From contig CAXXTW010000002.1 of NCBI GenBank assembly GCA_963678255.2, positions 1,550,001 to 1,614,000 on the forward strand: a DNA stretch of 64,000 nucleotides. The letters run 5' to 3'. Positions 9,622 to 17,926 of this stretch are shown here, one piece after another (position 1 is the first letter of the stretch; each line of letters starts with the position of its first letter). The notes beneath the pieces were generated by a model. The model searched no databases. It had not been told where the DNA came from and was given only the letters and a program-made list of their open reading frames with translations. The position numbers and the translations under genes are program-made. This DNA comes from G963678255 sp963678255. GTDB lineage: Bacteria > Cloacimonadota > Cloacimonadia > Cloacimonadales > WRIO01.

Positions 9622-10882
9622 AGATTTGTAAAATTTCCATTTTATTGTAATCTGTTAAAAAATCAGGAATGATCATATTTTTTCTTCTTTGTGAAAAATC
9701 GATTTTACTGTTTATCATCCAATTTATATAATGGGAGGGTGATATATAAAAATACAATTGATTAGTGATCAGAGTACCATTAATCATACAATCATTCAAC
9801 TGAGTCTTTTTGTTATTATAGATCAACCCATTGATGACAGAATCCTTTCCCAGTATCAATTCAGGTTGATGCTTATCGTTCTCTTTTTCAAGACTTACGA
9901 TAACGGTTCCTTCAACAATTGAACTATCTTGGATTACAACTTGCCCTGAATAGTCTAATAATGAATTGTAAAGACAAATAACCGATGGATATTTCAACTC
10001 ACTTTGTTTTTTTAAAACAATTTCTCTTTTAGCAAAGAACTGACCATTACAAACAGAATTATTAATTTCTACATTTTGCAGTCCAATAAAAATTCCATAT
10101 CTTCCAAGGATATTTCCATTCAGGATAATTTTTTCTCCTGCTATAAAGATACAGCCTTCTTTATAATTAGATCCTTCGTTAAAAATGATATTCTTTGAAG
10201 AAATATATGTATTTTTATTTGAGATAATTTGATCTTTATTAAATATAATATCCTTATCAGAAAAAAATACTTCAAAGTCATTTTTAGTTTTTATTATATT
10301 TTCAGCATAAGTAAAAATATCCTGTATTTTTTTTTGATTCATCTCAGGTAATTTTATGTTTGGAATTTTTCTGTTTTCACCTTCAATTGTTCCAGAGAAA
10401 CTTTTCCCTTTGAAAGGGAGTATTTGATACCCTCTTTCACCAGTAATGATAGGACCTTTTAAAACAGATGTTCCTGATAATGTAAGAAATGATGAGCCAT
10501 CTCCAATATAAATTGCACTATTCAGATCTCCTTCTGGTTTGATTCCCAAGTAAGCCTTCAGTTTACTGGATGATTTATTCTTATATCCTGTAACGATGAT
10601 TTTATTAAATAAACCATGATTAATAAGCTGATAATCACAAACATCTCCCCAGGGAAGTGTTAATGAAGATTTACTAACATTTGGTACTTTTGTTTCTAAA
10701 CTGTCTATAAGAAGATTAACTGCACTTTCTGCGTTATATCGGCTTTGTATTTTATCTTTTTCTCGCGAAATAAATCTTAGCCTGATACTATTGATCATTA
10801 ATAAACCTGTGATTAATAGACAAATCAAAACAAAGAACTGTAATACTCCAATTAGGGCAAAACCCTCTATTTTTGATTTCAT
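9608..10882 (-). CDS. Large pseudopilin-like protein with C-terminal beta-solenoid (GspK/PilX position)
   Basis: 424 aa. The N-terminus (EGFALIGVLQFFVLICLLITGLLM) is a pseudopilin-like helix, but with Gln rather than Glu at mature position 5. Residues ~30-60 resemble PilX/GspK (SRYNAESAVNLLIDSL). Residues ~110-380 are a run of short strands (NGNILGRYGIFIG, DSSIVEGTVIV, DSVINGLIYNN, MINGTLITNQ) that look like a left- or right-handed solenoid of the bactofilin/polymer-forming type. Such a fusion would place a beta-helix at the tip of the pseudopilus. Start overlaps the pilin stop by 1 nt (TAATG). Confidence 0.7.
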   Translation of the reverse strand: MKSKIEGFALIGVLQFFVLICLLITGLLMINSIRLRFISREKDKIQSRYNAESAVNLLIDSLETKVPNVSKSSLTLPWGDVCDYQLINHGLFNKIIVTGYKNKSSSKLKAYLGIKPEGDLNSAIYIGDGSSFLTLSGTSVLKGPIITGERGYQILPFKGKSFSGTIEGENRKIPNIKLPEMNQKKIQDIFTYAENIIKTKNDFEVFFSDKDIIFNKDQIISNKNTYISSKNIIFNEGSNYKEGCIFIAGEKIILNGNILGRYGIFIGLQNVEINNSVCNGQFFAKREIVLKKQSELKYPSVICLYNSLLDYSGQVVIQDSSIVEGTVIVSLEKENDKHQPELILGKDSVINGLIYNNKKTQLNDCMINGTLITNQLYFYISPSHYINWMINSKIDFSQRRKNMIIPDFLTDYNKMEILQIYEEK

Positions 10883-11286
10883 TAATCCGGTACTTTGTTA
10901 GTTATTTTCCCATCCTGATTGACAACCCAAACGCTGAAAATTCCATCTTTGTCAAAGTCAACAACAGAGGTTGCTGTAATTTCAAAGGTTTTATCATCTG
11001 ATTGTGTTAATGAAATGATAAAGCGAGCTTTCCCTCCTTCAGATATCAGCTTTTCTTGTTCAAATCCTGTTTCTTCTAATGATTTTGCATAAGTATCATT
11101 TTCTCGATTATATGCTTCCTGAAGAGAATAGGCTTGATTTAAAACCATTTTTGCTTCAGCCTCTTTAGCTTTGCGCGTAACACTCATAAATTTTGGAACC
11201 GCTATTGTGGCTAATATTCCAATGACAACTATAACAATCATTAACTCTATAAGTGTAAAACCTCGATTATTTTTCTTCCTTAACAT
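10882..11286 (-). CDS. gspG: Major pseudopilin GspG / type IV pilin-like
   Basis: 134 aa and first gene of the operon. It has the classic type III signal NRGFTLIELMIVIVVIGILATIAVP with cleavage after Gly and Glu at position 5. The globular domain ends with DFDKDGIFSVWVVNQDGKI, the GspG-like loop that often binds calcium. AAGGAG lies 8 nt before the ATG. It is the main subunit of the pseudopilus, processed by a prepilin peptidase that is not encoded in this window. Confidence 0.9.
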   Translation of the reverse strand: MLRKKNNRGFTLIELMIVIVVIGILATIAVPKFMSVTRKAKEAEAKMVLNQAYSLQEAYNRENDTYAKSLEETGFEQEKLISEGGKARFIISLTQSDDKTFEITATSVVDFDKDGIFSVWVVNQDGKITNKVPD

Positions 11287-11309
11287 TTTAATCTCCTTTG
11301 GATTTCACA

Positions 11310-11338
11310 AAATAAACAATAATATATTTCTTTGTCAA
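11310..11338 (-). promoter_or_regulatory. Sigma-70 type promoter of the secretion operon
   Basis: On the minus strand TTGACA (11338-11333) is followed after 17 nt by TTATTT (11315-11310), 24 nt upstream of the gspG ATG. A perfect -35 with ideal spacing and a moderate -10. No other strong promoter is visible within the operon. Confidence 0.6.
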
Positions 11339-11442
11339 TAAAATTATCAATCACTCTATATAAACTAGATAACTAAACTAAATTTTTTTCATTATACCCT
11401 CGTTTATGATGTCTTTTATCAAGAGTATCTGATTATTAAATT

Positions 11443-11995
11443 TTAGGATACCCCGAAAAATTCAACACCGTATGACTCCAGCGTAATTTGCCTATTATCT
11501 TCACATTTTCCTCGTTGTATTGTTTTGTTTTTCTTCTTTGAATAGATAGATGATTCTTTGGATTAGTGAAGTAATTCTGTAGTAGGCAAAGCAGTTAATC
11601 ATAGTATAGTCTTTATTATGATCCATCAGATAATATAAGTAAAGCATGTCTGCTTTAATAAAAAACTTTTTAATGTACTTGGTTGAGTTCTTCAAAAAGT
11701 TTGGCATTATCAAGAGGATACCCTACGCATTCCTGTTTCTTTTTTAAACATGCTGTTCCTGGTATATACTGAACAATTTATCTAACAATAGGATTTGAAG
11801 CTGAAAGTAGCCCTATAAGCGTTTCTTTAAAGCATTTAAATTTGGTTTAGAAAGAATTTCTGAGTATTTGTTTAAAAAATTTTCAAATTTATCTTGTATT
11901 TTATCGGCAGTTTCATTAATTTGCATTTTAGAGTCTCTCTTTTTGTTTTTTTCTACAAACCATATTAAAGTTGAGGCTCTACTTGTCAAGCTATA
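11443..11995 (-). mobile_element. IS4-type element, internal-deletion derivative (copy A)
   Basis: Begins with TTAGGATACCCC, as in the full element at 17.96 kb, and keeps its two ends. The C-terminal 70 codons of the transposase (11501-11713) and the N-terminal ~30 codons (to ~11925, frameshifted by a small change near 11835) remain. About 827 bp between them are missing. The junction, CTTTTTAATGTACTT, is identical in copies at 12.6 and 20.1 kb. No functional transposase. The right boundary is approximate. Confidence 0.75.
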
Positions 11996-12077
11996 TATCA
12001 TATTTATCAATACTTTGTGATTATTTTTTGTCTTTATTACATTTATCAATGGTATTCGTTGTTTTAATAATCATTTG

Positions 12078-12207
12078 TTGTTTAAACATTCAGGGCGAAC
12101 ACACAGGTTCGCCCCTACAAAGCATTTATCAATGGTATTCAAGGTTTTAATAATCAGCCGTAATTGTTTTTTGTAAATGTAGGGGCAGACCTGTGTGTCT
12201 GCCCAAA
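12078..12207. repeat. Intergenic palindromes of the GGGCGAAC...GTTCGCCC type
   Basis: GGGCGAAC-ACACAG-GTTCGCCC (about 12090-12111) and GGGGCAGAC-CTGTGT-GTCTGCCC (about 12182-12204) are strong hairpins set in repeats with the motif TTATCAATGGTATTC. This type of palindrome is dispersed in the intergenic DNA of many bacteria. Nothing coding is seen from 12050 to 12318. Confidence 0.7.
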
Positions 12208-12318
12208 TGGAATATTGAATATATTATACAATCCTGGTACAAATAAATTAATCGAATCCTGCTTAATAGAATATCTGATAATTACGTTATTGCTACGAAG
12301 ATTACAGGGCTAATGCCC

Positions 12319-12552
12319 CTATAACTGAATATTTACTTTTAAGTCATGTTTAAAACGAATAGGGAGGGCTTTCCAGATTTCTAGTGTGATCTTTTCTATC
12401 GAGATGATATTGGAATTTTGCTTCATTAAAGGGACTTTGTAATACTTTCTACCCACACAGGCGTTTCCATAGGAATGGTAGCAATAAACTATTCCATCTT
12501 TTTCTCCACCTTTTGGATATTTCGTTTTTTCCCAATCCATAATTACTCGCAT
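12319..12552 (-). pseudogene. Truncated copy of an orphan gene family (N-terminal 77 aa)
   Basis: The first ~70 residues match the intact member at 25.6-26.1 kb (shared VIMDWEKTKYPKGG, DGIVYC, YGNAC, FKHDLK/FKNDLK), after which the frame ends early at NIQL. GAGG lies 5 nt before the ATG at 12552 and a promoter precedes it, so it may still be expressed. Function unknown. The GGxxxGIVYCY...N/K-rich layout is loosely like small proteins of the DUF6266 kind, but I would not assign it. Confidence 0.55.
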
Positions 12553-12584
12553 AATAACCTCATAATTATGATTATCTTGATAAA

Positions 12585-12613
12585 ATGATAATCAAGATGT
12601 CATTTTGTGTCAA
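12585..12613 (-). promoter_or_regulatory. Promoter of the truncated orphan gene
   Basis: TTGACA (12613-12608), 17-nt spacer, TATCAT (12590-12585). The spacer contains CAAAATGACATCTTGAT, which is conserved upstream of the intact family member near 26.14 kb (CAAAATGACATCTCGAT). It may be an operator kept with the family. The same sequence occurs at about 20015-20043. Confidence 0.55.
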
Positions 12614-12627
12614 CTGTTTTTAATTTT

Positions 12628-12989
12628 TTTTAGGATACCCCCAAAAATTCAACACCGTATGACTCCAGCGTAATTTGCCTATTATCTTCACATTTTCCTC
12701 GTTTGTATTGTTTTGTTTTTCTTCTTTGAATAGATAAGAAAATTCTTTGGATTAGTGAAGTAATTCTGTAATAAGCAAAGCCGTTAATCATAGTATAGTC
12801 TTTATTATGATCCATCAGATAATATAAGTAAAGCATGTCTGCTTTAATAAAAAACTTTTTAATGTACTTCGTTGAGTTCTTCAAAAAGTTTGGCATTATC
12901 AAGAGGATACCCTACGCGTTCCTGTTTTTTTTTAAGCATGCTGTTCTGGTATATACTGAACAATTTGTCTAACAATAGGATTTGAAACC
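12628..12989 (-). mobile_element. IS4-type element derivative (copy C), truncated
   Basis: Starts with TTAGGATACCCCC, retains the C-terminal transposase codons (12630-12860) with the same internal deletion junction as copies A and D, then stops at 12989, where similarity to the full element ends inside GATTTGAA. A hairpin CCCAGAT-TCCG-ATCTGGG follows at about 12999. Non-functional. Confidence 0.7.
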
Positions 12990-13041
12990 GAGTTTTAAAG
13001 CCCAGATTCCGATCTGGGTAAAAGGTTTAATTATCGATTAA

Positions 13042-13275
13042 ATGGTTATTTACCTGTAGATAAACAAGGAGCTAATTTATTTTTTCAATTATTATCTAAA
13101 CGATATGAGAAAAAACAACGATTATTACAACAAATCAGACTTTTAGCAAATGGGGTGAAATCTTTGTGACCCTTTCATTGTAAATGCAATTTTAGATCGT
13201 TTGATACATCATTCAAAAATTATAAAAATTAAAGGTCAATCATATCGGCTAAAAGATAAAATTCAATCAGAAAAT
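13042..13275 (+). pseudogene. IS21-family istB (ATP-binding helper) remnant
   Basis: Plus-strand codons read NGYLPVDKQGANLFFQLLSKRYEKK, then after an internal deletion and a frameshift DPFIVNAILDRLIHHSKIIKIKGQ. These are the conserved C-terminal motifs of IstB, here without the NTPase core and in two frames. It is therefore a fragment of a lost IS21 insertion. An almost identical fragment lies at 20472-20705. Confidence 0.8.
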
Positions 13276-13357
13276 ATACAAAAATGCAGGTTGTATTTGA
13301 CGTTTTCATACATTTTGAGATTGCCTTTTTATTGCATTTTCAAGTTGACATAAACAA

Positions 13358-13560
13358 GAGATTTGATATTACCGTTATAATCATAATTTATCATTTTTTT
13401 CTGAATTGTATGAACCGTTGGCTAAAGTCCAAGCTGCTGAATTTGTTTTTGAGCGGAAAATACCAGATTTTAATCTGTAAAGATCATCATATTCATAATC
13501 ATATCTATAGGTTTTTGTATTTTCTTCGGCTGACTTCCAAGATTTTAGTATAAGATGTGG
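13358..13560 (-). pseudogene. RHS YD-repeat fragment
   Basis: Minus strand reads TYRYDYEYDDLYRLKSGIF, then after a one-base slip INYDYNGNIKSL, both typical YD-repeat units. It is cut on the right end by the duplication boundary at 13357 and is not in frame with anything downstream. It shows that an RHS core once lay here. Confidence 0.7.
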
Positions 13561-13584
13561 AATACTTCTTATTTCCTTTAACAG

Positions 13585-14511
13585 TTAAAATTCCATTAGG
13601 TAGATATAAGCTGTTTCTTTACAATGCAAGAACATATAAACTCCATTTTTGTTTACAAATAATCCATAAGGAACAATATATTCAGGGGGAAGTTTATATT
13701 CACTCAGACCTAATTGATCTATAAATATATCTAAATCAATTATTATTGATTTATTTGCTTTAAAGTTATAGATAACAATTTCTTTGGTGTCATTTAGTAC
13801 GATATTATTATCACAAAATCCGATTATATTATATCCGTTATCTATCATATCGTTGACATGATCGGCCAAATCAAAAATCTGCATATGGTTGTAATTTTCA
13901 AAATAACAAATAGAATATTTTTTAGTAGATTTTTCTATTGATTTATTTATCAAAAAATATTGTTCTGAGTAATAATCTCTATAAGTAACAATGTTAGGTG
14001 AAATATAAGAAAATGAAATAACATCATAACAATTATCAATTTCTGTTTTGATTTCAGATGTTTTAAATATTTCTAAACCCTGATTAATGCAATCATCTTG
14101 TTTGATAGATATTTTCTTAGAACTATAATCATATTTAAATCCACGAATAAAACCTAAATAACTTTGTGCATCACAGAACGGATTTTCAATATCATGATAA
14201 TTAATCATAATAGAGTCTTTATTACAAATGAGTAAATCATTTATACGACTAAAAGTATTATTTATATTTCGTATATTTTTTATATGAGAAAATCCCCATA
14301 TTAATTCAGGAGGATCATCAAAAATAAAAAAACTGTCATAATTTATAAAAATACCTTCTTTATGCCAATTATTAACTTTTTTCATTAAAGTTTTTAATGG
14401 AATGGTTGTTAATAATTCAACCTTACCAGGTTCGGTTATCATTAATTCAGAAAACAAGTTTGATATAAAAAATAAGCAAAAAACAGATATAATTATTTTA
14501 AAATTAAGCAT
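13585..14511 (-). CDS. Putative secreted/periplasmic protein next to RHS tip 1 (possible immunity protein)
   Basis: About 308 aa from the ATG at 14511, which has AAGGAG 8 nt upstream. The longer frame starting at 14589 would overlap the RHS tip gene. Residues 1-20 (MLNFKIIISVFCLFFISNLF) are a signal peptide. The remainder is beta-rich and aromatic (YDYSSKKISIKQDD, YYSEQYFLINKS), possibly a beta-propeller-like fold; no family recognised. It follows the tip gene by 31 nt on the same strand, as immunity genes usually do in RHS loci. An exported partner fits a toxin acting outside the cytoplasm. Inference from position. Confidence 0.5.
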   Translation of the reverse strand: MLNFKIIISVFCLFFISNLFSELMITEPGKVELLTTIPLKTLMKKVNNWHKEGIFINYDSFFIFDDPPELIWGFSHIKNIRNINNTFSRINDLLICNKDSIMINYHDIENPFCDAQSYLGFIRGFKYDYSSKKISIKQDDCINQGLEIFKTSEIKTEIDNCYDVISFSYISPNIVTYRDYYSEQYFLINKSIEKSTKKYSICYFENYNHMQIFDLADHVNDMIDNGYNIIGFCDNNIVLNDTKEIVIYNFKANKSIIIDLDIFIDQLGLSEYKLPPEYIVPYGLFVNKNGVYMFLHCKETAYIYLMEF

Positions 14512-14542
14512 TTTATTCTCCTTACTTATCTTTTTAAATATT

Positions 14543-15445
14543 TCAATCATTATAATGGTATTCTCCTCTTTCATCCTGATATCCCTCAATTACGTCATTA
14601 TATTGATCTGCTGGATCAAGAGATGATGAAAAATTATATAAATATTCTTCTTTAATAGCTGTCTTACCTTCTGTAGCTATCAAATAATCGTTAGCTTTAT
14701 ATTCTATCAATAACTTTTTAATTGTAAAGAGTTTAGATTTCATCCCTGATTTTGTTTTACTACAGCCAGCATCCCAGAATTTAAAAACGACTTTTCCATC
14801 AACTAATTTTGCATCATAAGCCATACCACTATGGCCCCATGTTGTACCCCCATTTCTGGAAAGATATATTGCTGTTCCATCTTTACTTAATAAAGTACGA
14901 TCTTCTTTTGTAAGAGCATCACGAGGCTCCCAATAATTTCTTACTTGTTCAAAATTTGAGACAGGAAAAGTACTAAACCCTTCACCAAATTTAAATGCTA
15001 AATGAAGTGCTAAATTACAATACATATGTTTCCCATCCCAAGTGCCATCTTGGTTTAATCCCCATTCAAGTTTACTTGTTTCTAAGTCTCTTATATTTTC
15101 ATTAGCCCATTCTAATGCTTTAGCAGCTTCGCCATCTGGATCAATATAGAGTATCGGATTGTTTCCACAATATAGATAAGGAGATGCAAATTGTTCTTCA
15201 GGATCTACTGCATAAAACCGCATGAGAACACTATCATAGAAACGAGCCTGGAAATTATGTAATCCAGTTTCTTCATCAAATTCCTGACCGGTATATTGAT
15301 AGGAAATGTCTTCAGAAATTGAAGACTCCATGATATTACCAAAAGCATCATAATAGTAAGAAGTAACAACAACACCTGTAGAAACGACTTTACGAGTTGA
15401 TCCCAAATCATCTTTCTCTAGGTAATTTACATTCTTTTCTTTCAT
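14543..15445 (-). CDS. Orphan RHS C-terminal tip 1 (papain-like cell-wall-active candidate)
   Basis: 300 aa. Residues 1-105 are RHS core end: DDLGSTRKV, YYYDAFGNI, YQYTGQEFDEETGLHNFQARFYDS and the pre-toxin DPEEQFASPYLYCGNNP...DPDG. The remaining ~195 aa are the variable tip with MYCNLALHLAFKFG and later TTWGHSGMAYD. A Cys followed by a GHS/GHV-type His is the order seen in NlpC/P60 and CHAP amidases, so a papain-like fold is possible but unproven. No signal peptide, so it is a displaced C-terminus rather than a full RHS protein. The first ~100 codons are almost identical to tip 2. Confidence 0.7.
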   Translation of the reverse strand: MKEKNVNYLEKDDLGSTRKVVSTGVVVTSYYYDAFGNIMESSISEDISYQYTGQEFDEETGLHNFQARFYDSVLMRFYAVDPEEQFASPYLYCGNNPILYIDPDGEAAKALEWANENIRDLETSKLEWGLNQDGTWDGKHMYCNLALHLAFKFGEGFSTFPVSNFEQVRNYWEPRDALTKEDRTLLSKDGTAIYLSRNGGTTWGHSGMAYDAKLVDGKVVFKFWDAGCSKTKSGMKSKLFTIKKLLIEYKANDYLIATEGKTAIKEEYLYNFSSSLDPADQYNDVIEGYQDERGEYHYND

Positions 15446-15950
15446 AATAACACAGATTCCATTTCTATCATCTATTAAAATACAGGATTAAAGCTTTCTT
15501 TTCCTCATAATAATATAACAACTATCTGTTTTTATTTATTTATTGTCAATATTATTTTCTATGTTTTGAGTAGAGTAAAATTGTGAGCCTACAAACAATT
15601 TCATTATTGCCATGCTCTTAAAAGAGTTTTCCTTTTTTCGTTTTATAGTCTTCTCTTTTCAATATGGGGAAATCTAATCAAAATACTCGAACCATCATTT
15701 AGGTGGCTCTCTGTCCGTTAACATAGCTCTGTTTCTCCGACACGGTGGCTCACTGAGAACGTAATATTCACTCAGGGAAGTGTCTGTTTCATTTTTAACT
15801 CATAATTATTATTCATTATTTGAAAAACGGTCAGGTTAATCATATTCATCTTGTTTTTGGAGCTGATAAACAGTGTTAAAATGATAACAACCTTTCATTT
15901 AGGTTACAGAATAACCAGTTTTCTATTATGATAACGTACTTACACAAAAA
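15446..15950. other. Intergenic, upstream region of RHS tip 1
   Basis: 15446-15552 is nearly identical to the sequence upstream of tip 2 (17840-17962). From 15553 to 15950 I see no gene, promoter or hairpin that stands out. Confidence 0.6.
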
Positions 15951-16337
15951 CTAATCATTAGAAAAATATAAAAAGTTATTGTTCACCCAAAGACTATTTG
16001 TTTCATAAAGGATATCTAAATCGAAGAATGTATCATAATAGTAAGGATTTTCTAAAAAAAAAGAATTATGTTGTGAGTTTTTTTGGGTAGAAATCCTAGA
16101 AAAATCTACTATAATAGTTTGAAAAGGAATTAGTTTTATTGAGTTATCTACCAATTGATTTTCTCTCACTAGAAAGATATAACTTTTTTCTTGAGAATCC
16201 AAAAATACAGAATAGTAATATTCCTGACCCTCAATCGGAGCAGTAAATATATATTTTAATTTTATACTTTCTCTTGCTGCTAAAGCTGATATCAGTAATG
16301 CAAACAAAATACTCATTAAAACCTTCAGATTATTCAT
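15951..16337 (-). CDS. Small exported protein, third gene of RHS tip 2 group
   Basis: 128 aa from the ATG at 16337, which has AGGAGGT just upstream; the longer frame begins at 16361 inside the previous gene. The signal peptide ends near ALAA (residue ~22). The mature part is short, aromatic and without Cys. No family recognised. Its position after another exported protein and the RHS tip suggests an accessory or immunity function. Confidence 0.5.
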   Translation of the reverse strand: MNNLKVLMSILFALLISALAARESIKLKYIFTAPIEGQEYYYSVFLDSQEKSYIFLVRENQLVDNSIKLIPFQTIIVDFSRISTQKNSQHNSFFLENPYYYDTFFDLDILYETNSLWVNNNFLYFSND

Positions 16338-16345
16338 GTAACCTC

Positions 16346-16909
16346 CTATAGCCCATCCCAATTACGTTGTCTATCAATTTTAAGATCAAGTAATGGCGCA
16401 GAATGAAATCCTTTTATTATCCCATCTTTTGTTTGGTATTCATACTCAAATAAAAACGTTGTATTTCTAAGATCGGACTCTTTTATTATAAATTTAGACC
16501 TCACATGATATATCATATAATAGTTACCAGATAATTCTTTTTCTTTGCGAAATGGTGGCCAACGATGTCCAGCAACCTTGAAATTGTCTATATTATTCCA
16601 ATCATATAGAGTCACATATGTTAACTTATAAAGACTAACTAAGGAGACTTGATTGTTTTTTAATGATACATTTATTTTGTTGACTTTTATAATTTGATTA
16701 TCAGTTTTATAGATTAATCCATAATTAATGTACAATAAGCTGTCTGTCAGGTTTACATTATAATAGAGCTTACTTATATGTTGATTATCTTCATCAGGAT
16801 ATATTAATCCCATAATCGAATAGTCATCATAATGATTTACTTTTACTTTTTTACTAAAGAGTAAACAACTTATACTAATGATTATCATTATCACGATTAT
16901 TTTTTTCAT
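16346..16909 (-). CDS. Small exported protein following RHS tip 2 (possible immunity protein)
   Basis: 187 aa with signal peptide MKKIIVIMIIISISCLLFSK; the Cys at 15 could be a lipobox (ISIS-C). The mature part is beta-rich (LYYNVNLTDSLLYINYGLIY, FLFEYEYQTKDG). It begins 9 nt downstream of the tip 2 gene, so very likely co-transcribed. No family recognised. As with tip 1, an exported partner next to an RHS tip suggests immunity against a periplasm-acting toxin. Confidence 0.55.
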   Translation of the reverse strand: MKKIIVIMIIISISCLLFSKKVKVNHYDDYSIMGLIYPDEDNQHISKLYYNVNLTDSLLYINYGLIYKTDNQIIKVNKINVSLKNNQVSLVSLYKLTYVTLYDWNNIDNFKVAGHRWPPFRKEKELSGNYYMIYHVRSKFIIKESDLRNTTFLFEYEYQTKDGIIKGFHSAPLLDLKIDRQRNWDGL

Positions 16910-16918
16910 AATACCCTT

Positions 16919-17839
16919 CTATTTAGTTCTGATAAATTTCCAACGAGTTGTATCGAATGTTCGTGTTATTCTATTTTCACTATCACATATATAAACTTTA
17001 TTACCTTCACGGACAATTTTACCAGGCACATTGGTTCCTGCATCAAGAGATTCTTGATGTGCCCCTTTTCCCCATTCACCAGAATCACGAAAATAACCCT
17101 TTTCGCCAGGTTTTAATGTTCTTTCTGCAATTTGAGCGCCTTTTAAACCTTCAATTAACGCATGTACTACTATTTGTCTTGAAGCGTGATTTTCAAACCC
17201 ATTTAAAACATCATTAAAAACCATATTTGTATAGCCAACTCCATCATTTCCTACTCCAGATACTGCATAAGCTTCTCCAATAACAGGTATGGTATGAATA
17301 TAACGATATTCAGATAATACAATTTTTTCTTCACTCGTTAAGCATTCATATAAAGTTTTGACTTTATCGCTTGCTGAGTTATCAAGTTTATACTCTGGAT
17401 TTAATTCAAAAGTTCTTGTTTCTTGATTAAAGGTACAATTATCTTTGAAAATTTTATTTAGTATATCTGAAATTTTATCTATCCATTTGTCAGAGACTGT
17501 ATCATCAGCAACAATTTTACATCCATCTGGATCAATATAGAGTATCGGATTGTTTCCACAATATAGATAAGGAGATGCAAATTGTTCTTCAGGATCTACT
17601 GCATAAAAACGCATGAGAACACTATCATAGAAACGAGCCTGGAAATTATGTAATCCAGTTTCTTCATCAAATTCCTGGCCTGTATAGAGATAAGGTGTTC
17701 CTTCAGAAACTTCATTATCGGTCTGATTTCCAAAGACATCATAATCATAGGTAGAAACCACTTCATTATTATTATTCAGGATAACTCTTGTTGATCCCAG
17801 ATCATCTTTCTCTAAGTAATTTACATTCTTTTCTTTCAT
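16919..17839 (-). CDS. Orphan RHS C-terminal tip 2 (unassigned toxin-like domain)
   Basis: 306 aa. Residues 1-105 share the RHS core end and pre-toxin region of tip 1; the two differ only in the stretch around residues 15-45 (NNNNEVVSTYDYDVFGNQTDN here). After DPDG the ~200-aa tip is unrelated to tip 1. It contains VVHALIEGLKGAQIAERTLKPGEKG and GEWGKGAHQESLDAG, which hint at an HxxxE metal or hydrolase site, but I recognise no family. Upstream DNA (17840-17962) duplicates that of tip 1. Two different tips behind one conserved core is the known signature of tip exchange in polymorphic toxins. Confidence 0.7.
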   Translation of the reverse strand: MKEKNVNYLEKDDLGSTRVILNNNNEVVSTYDYDVFGNQTDNEVSEGTPYLYTGQEFDEETGLHNFQARFYDSVLMRFYAVDPEEQFASPYLYCGNNPILYIDPDGCKIVADDTVSDKWIDKISDILNKIFKDNCTFNQETRTFELNPEYKLDNSASDKVKTLYECLTSEEKIVLSEYRYIHTIPVIGEAYAVSGVGNDGVGYTNMVFNDVLNGFENHASRQIVVHALIEGLKGAQIAERTLKPGEKGYFRDSGEWGKGAHQESLDAGTNVPGKIVREGNKVYICDSENRITRTFDTTRWKFIRTK

Positions 17840-17926
17840 AATAACACAGATTCCATTTCTATCATCTATATAAAATACAAGATTAAAGCTTTCTTTTCCT
17901 CATAATAATATCACAAAGATCTGTTT

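Larger units (their letters stand above)
11443..13357. repeat. Left copy of large direct duplication
   Basis: Matches 17964-20787 in the same orientation. Both contain an IS4-type element, 83-bp palindromic units, the truncated orphan gene, a second IS4 derivative and an istB remnant. The copies differ mainly by the 827-bp internal IS deletion and one 83-bp unit; the sequence splits after TTGACATAAACAA. Together they flank the RHS tip region. Confidence 0.85.

Noticed and set aside
13284..13553. Plus-strand 89-aa frame
   Set aside because: It is the shadow of the istB remnant and the antisense RHS fragment.
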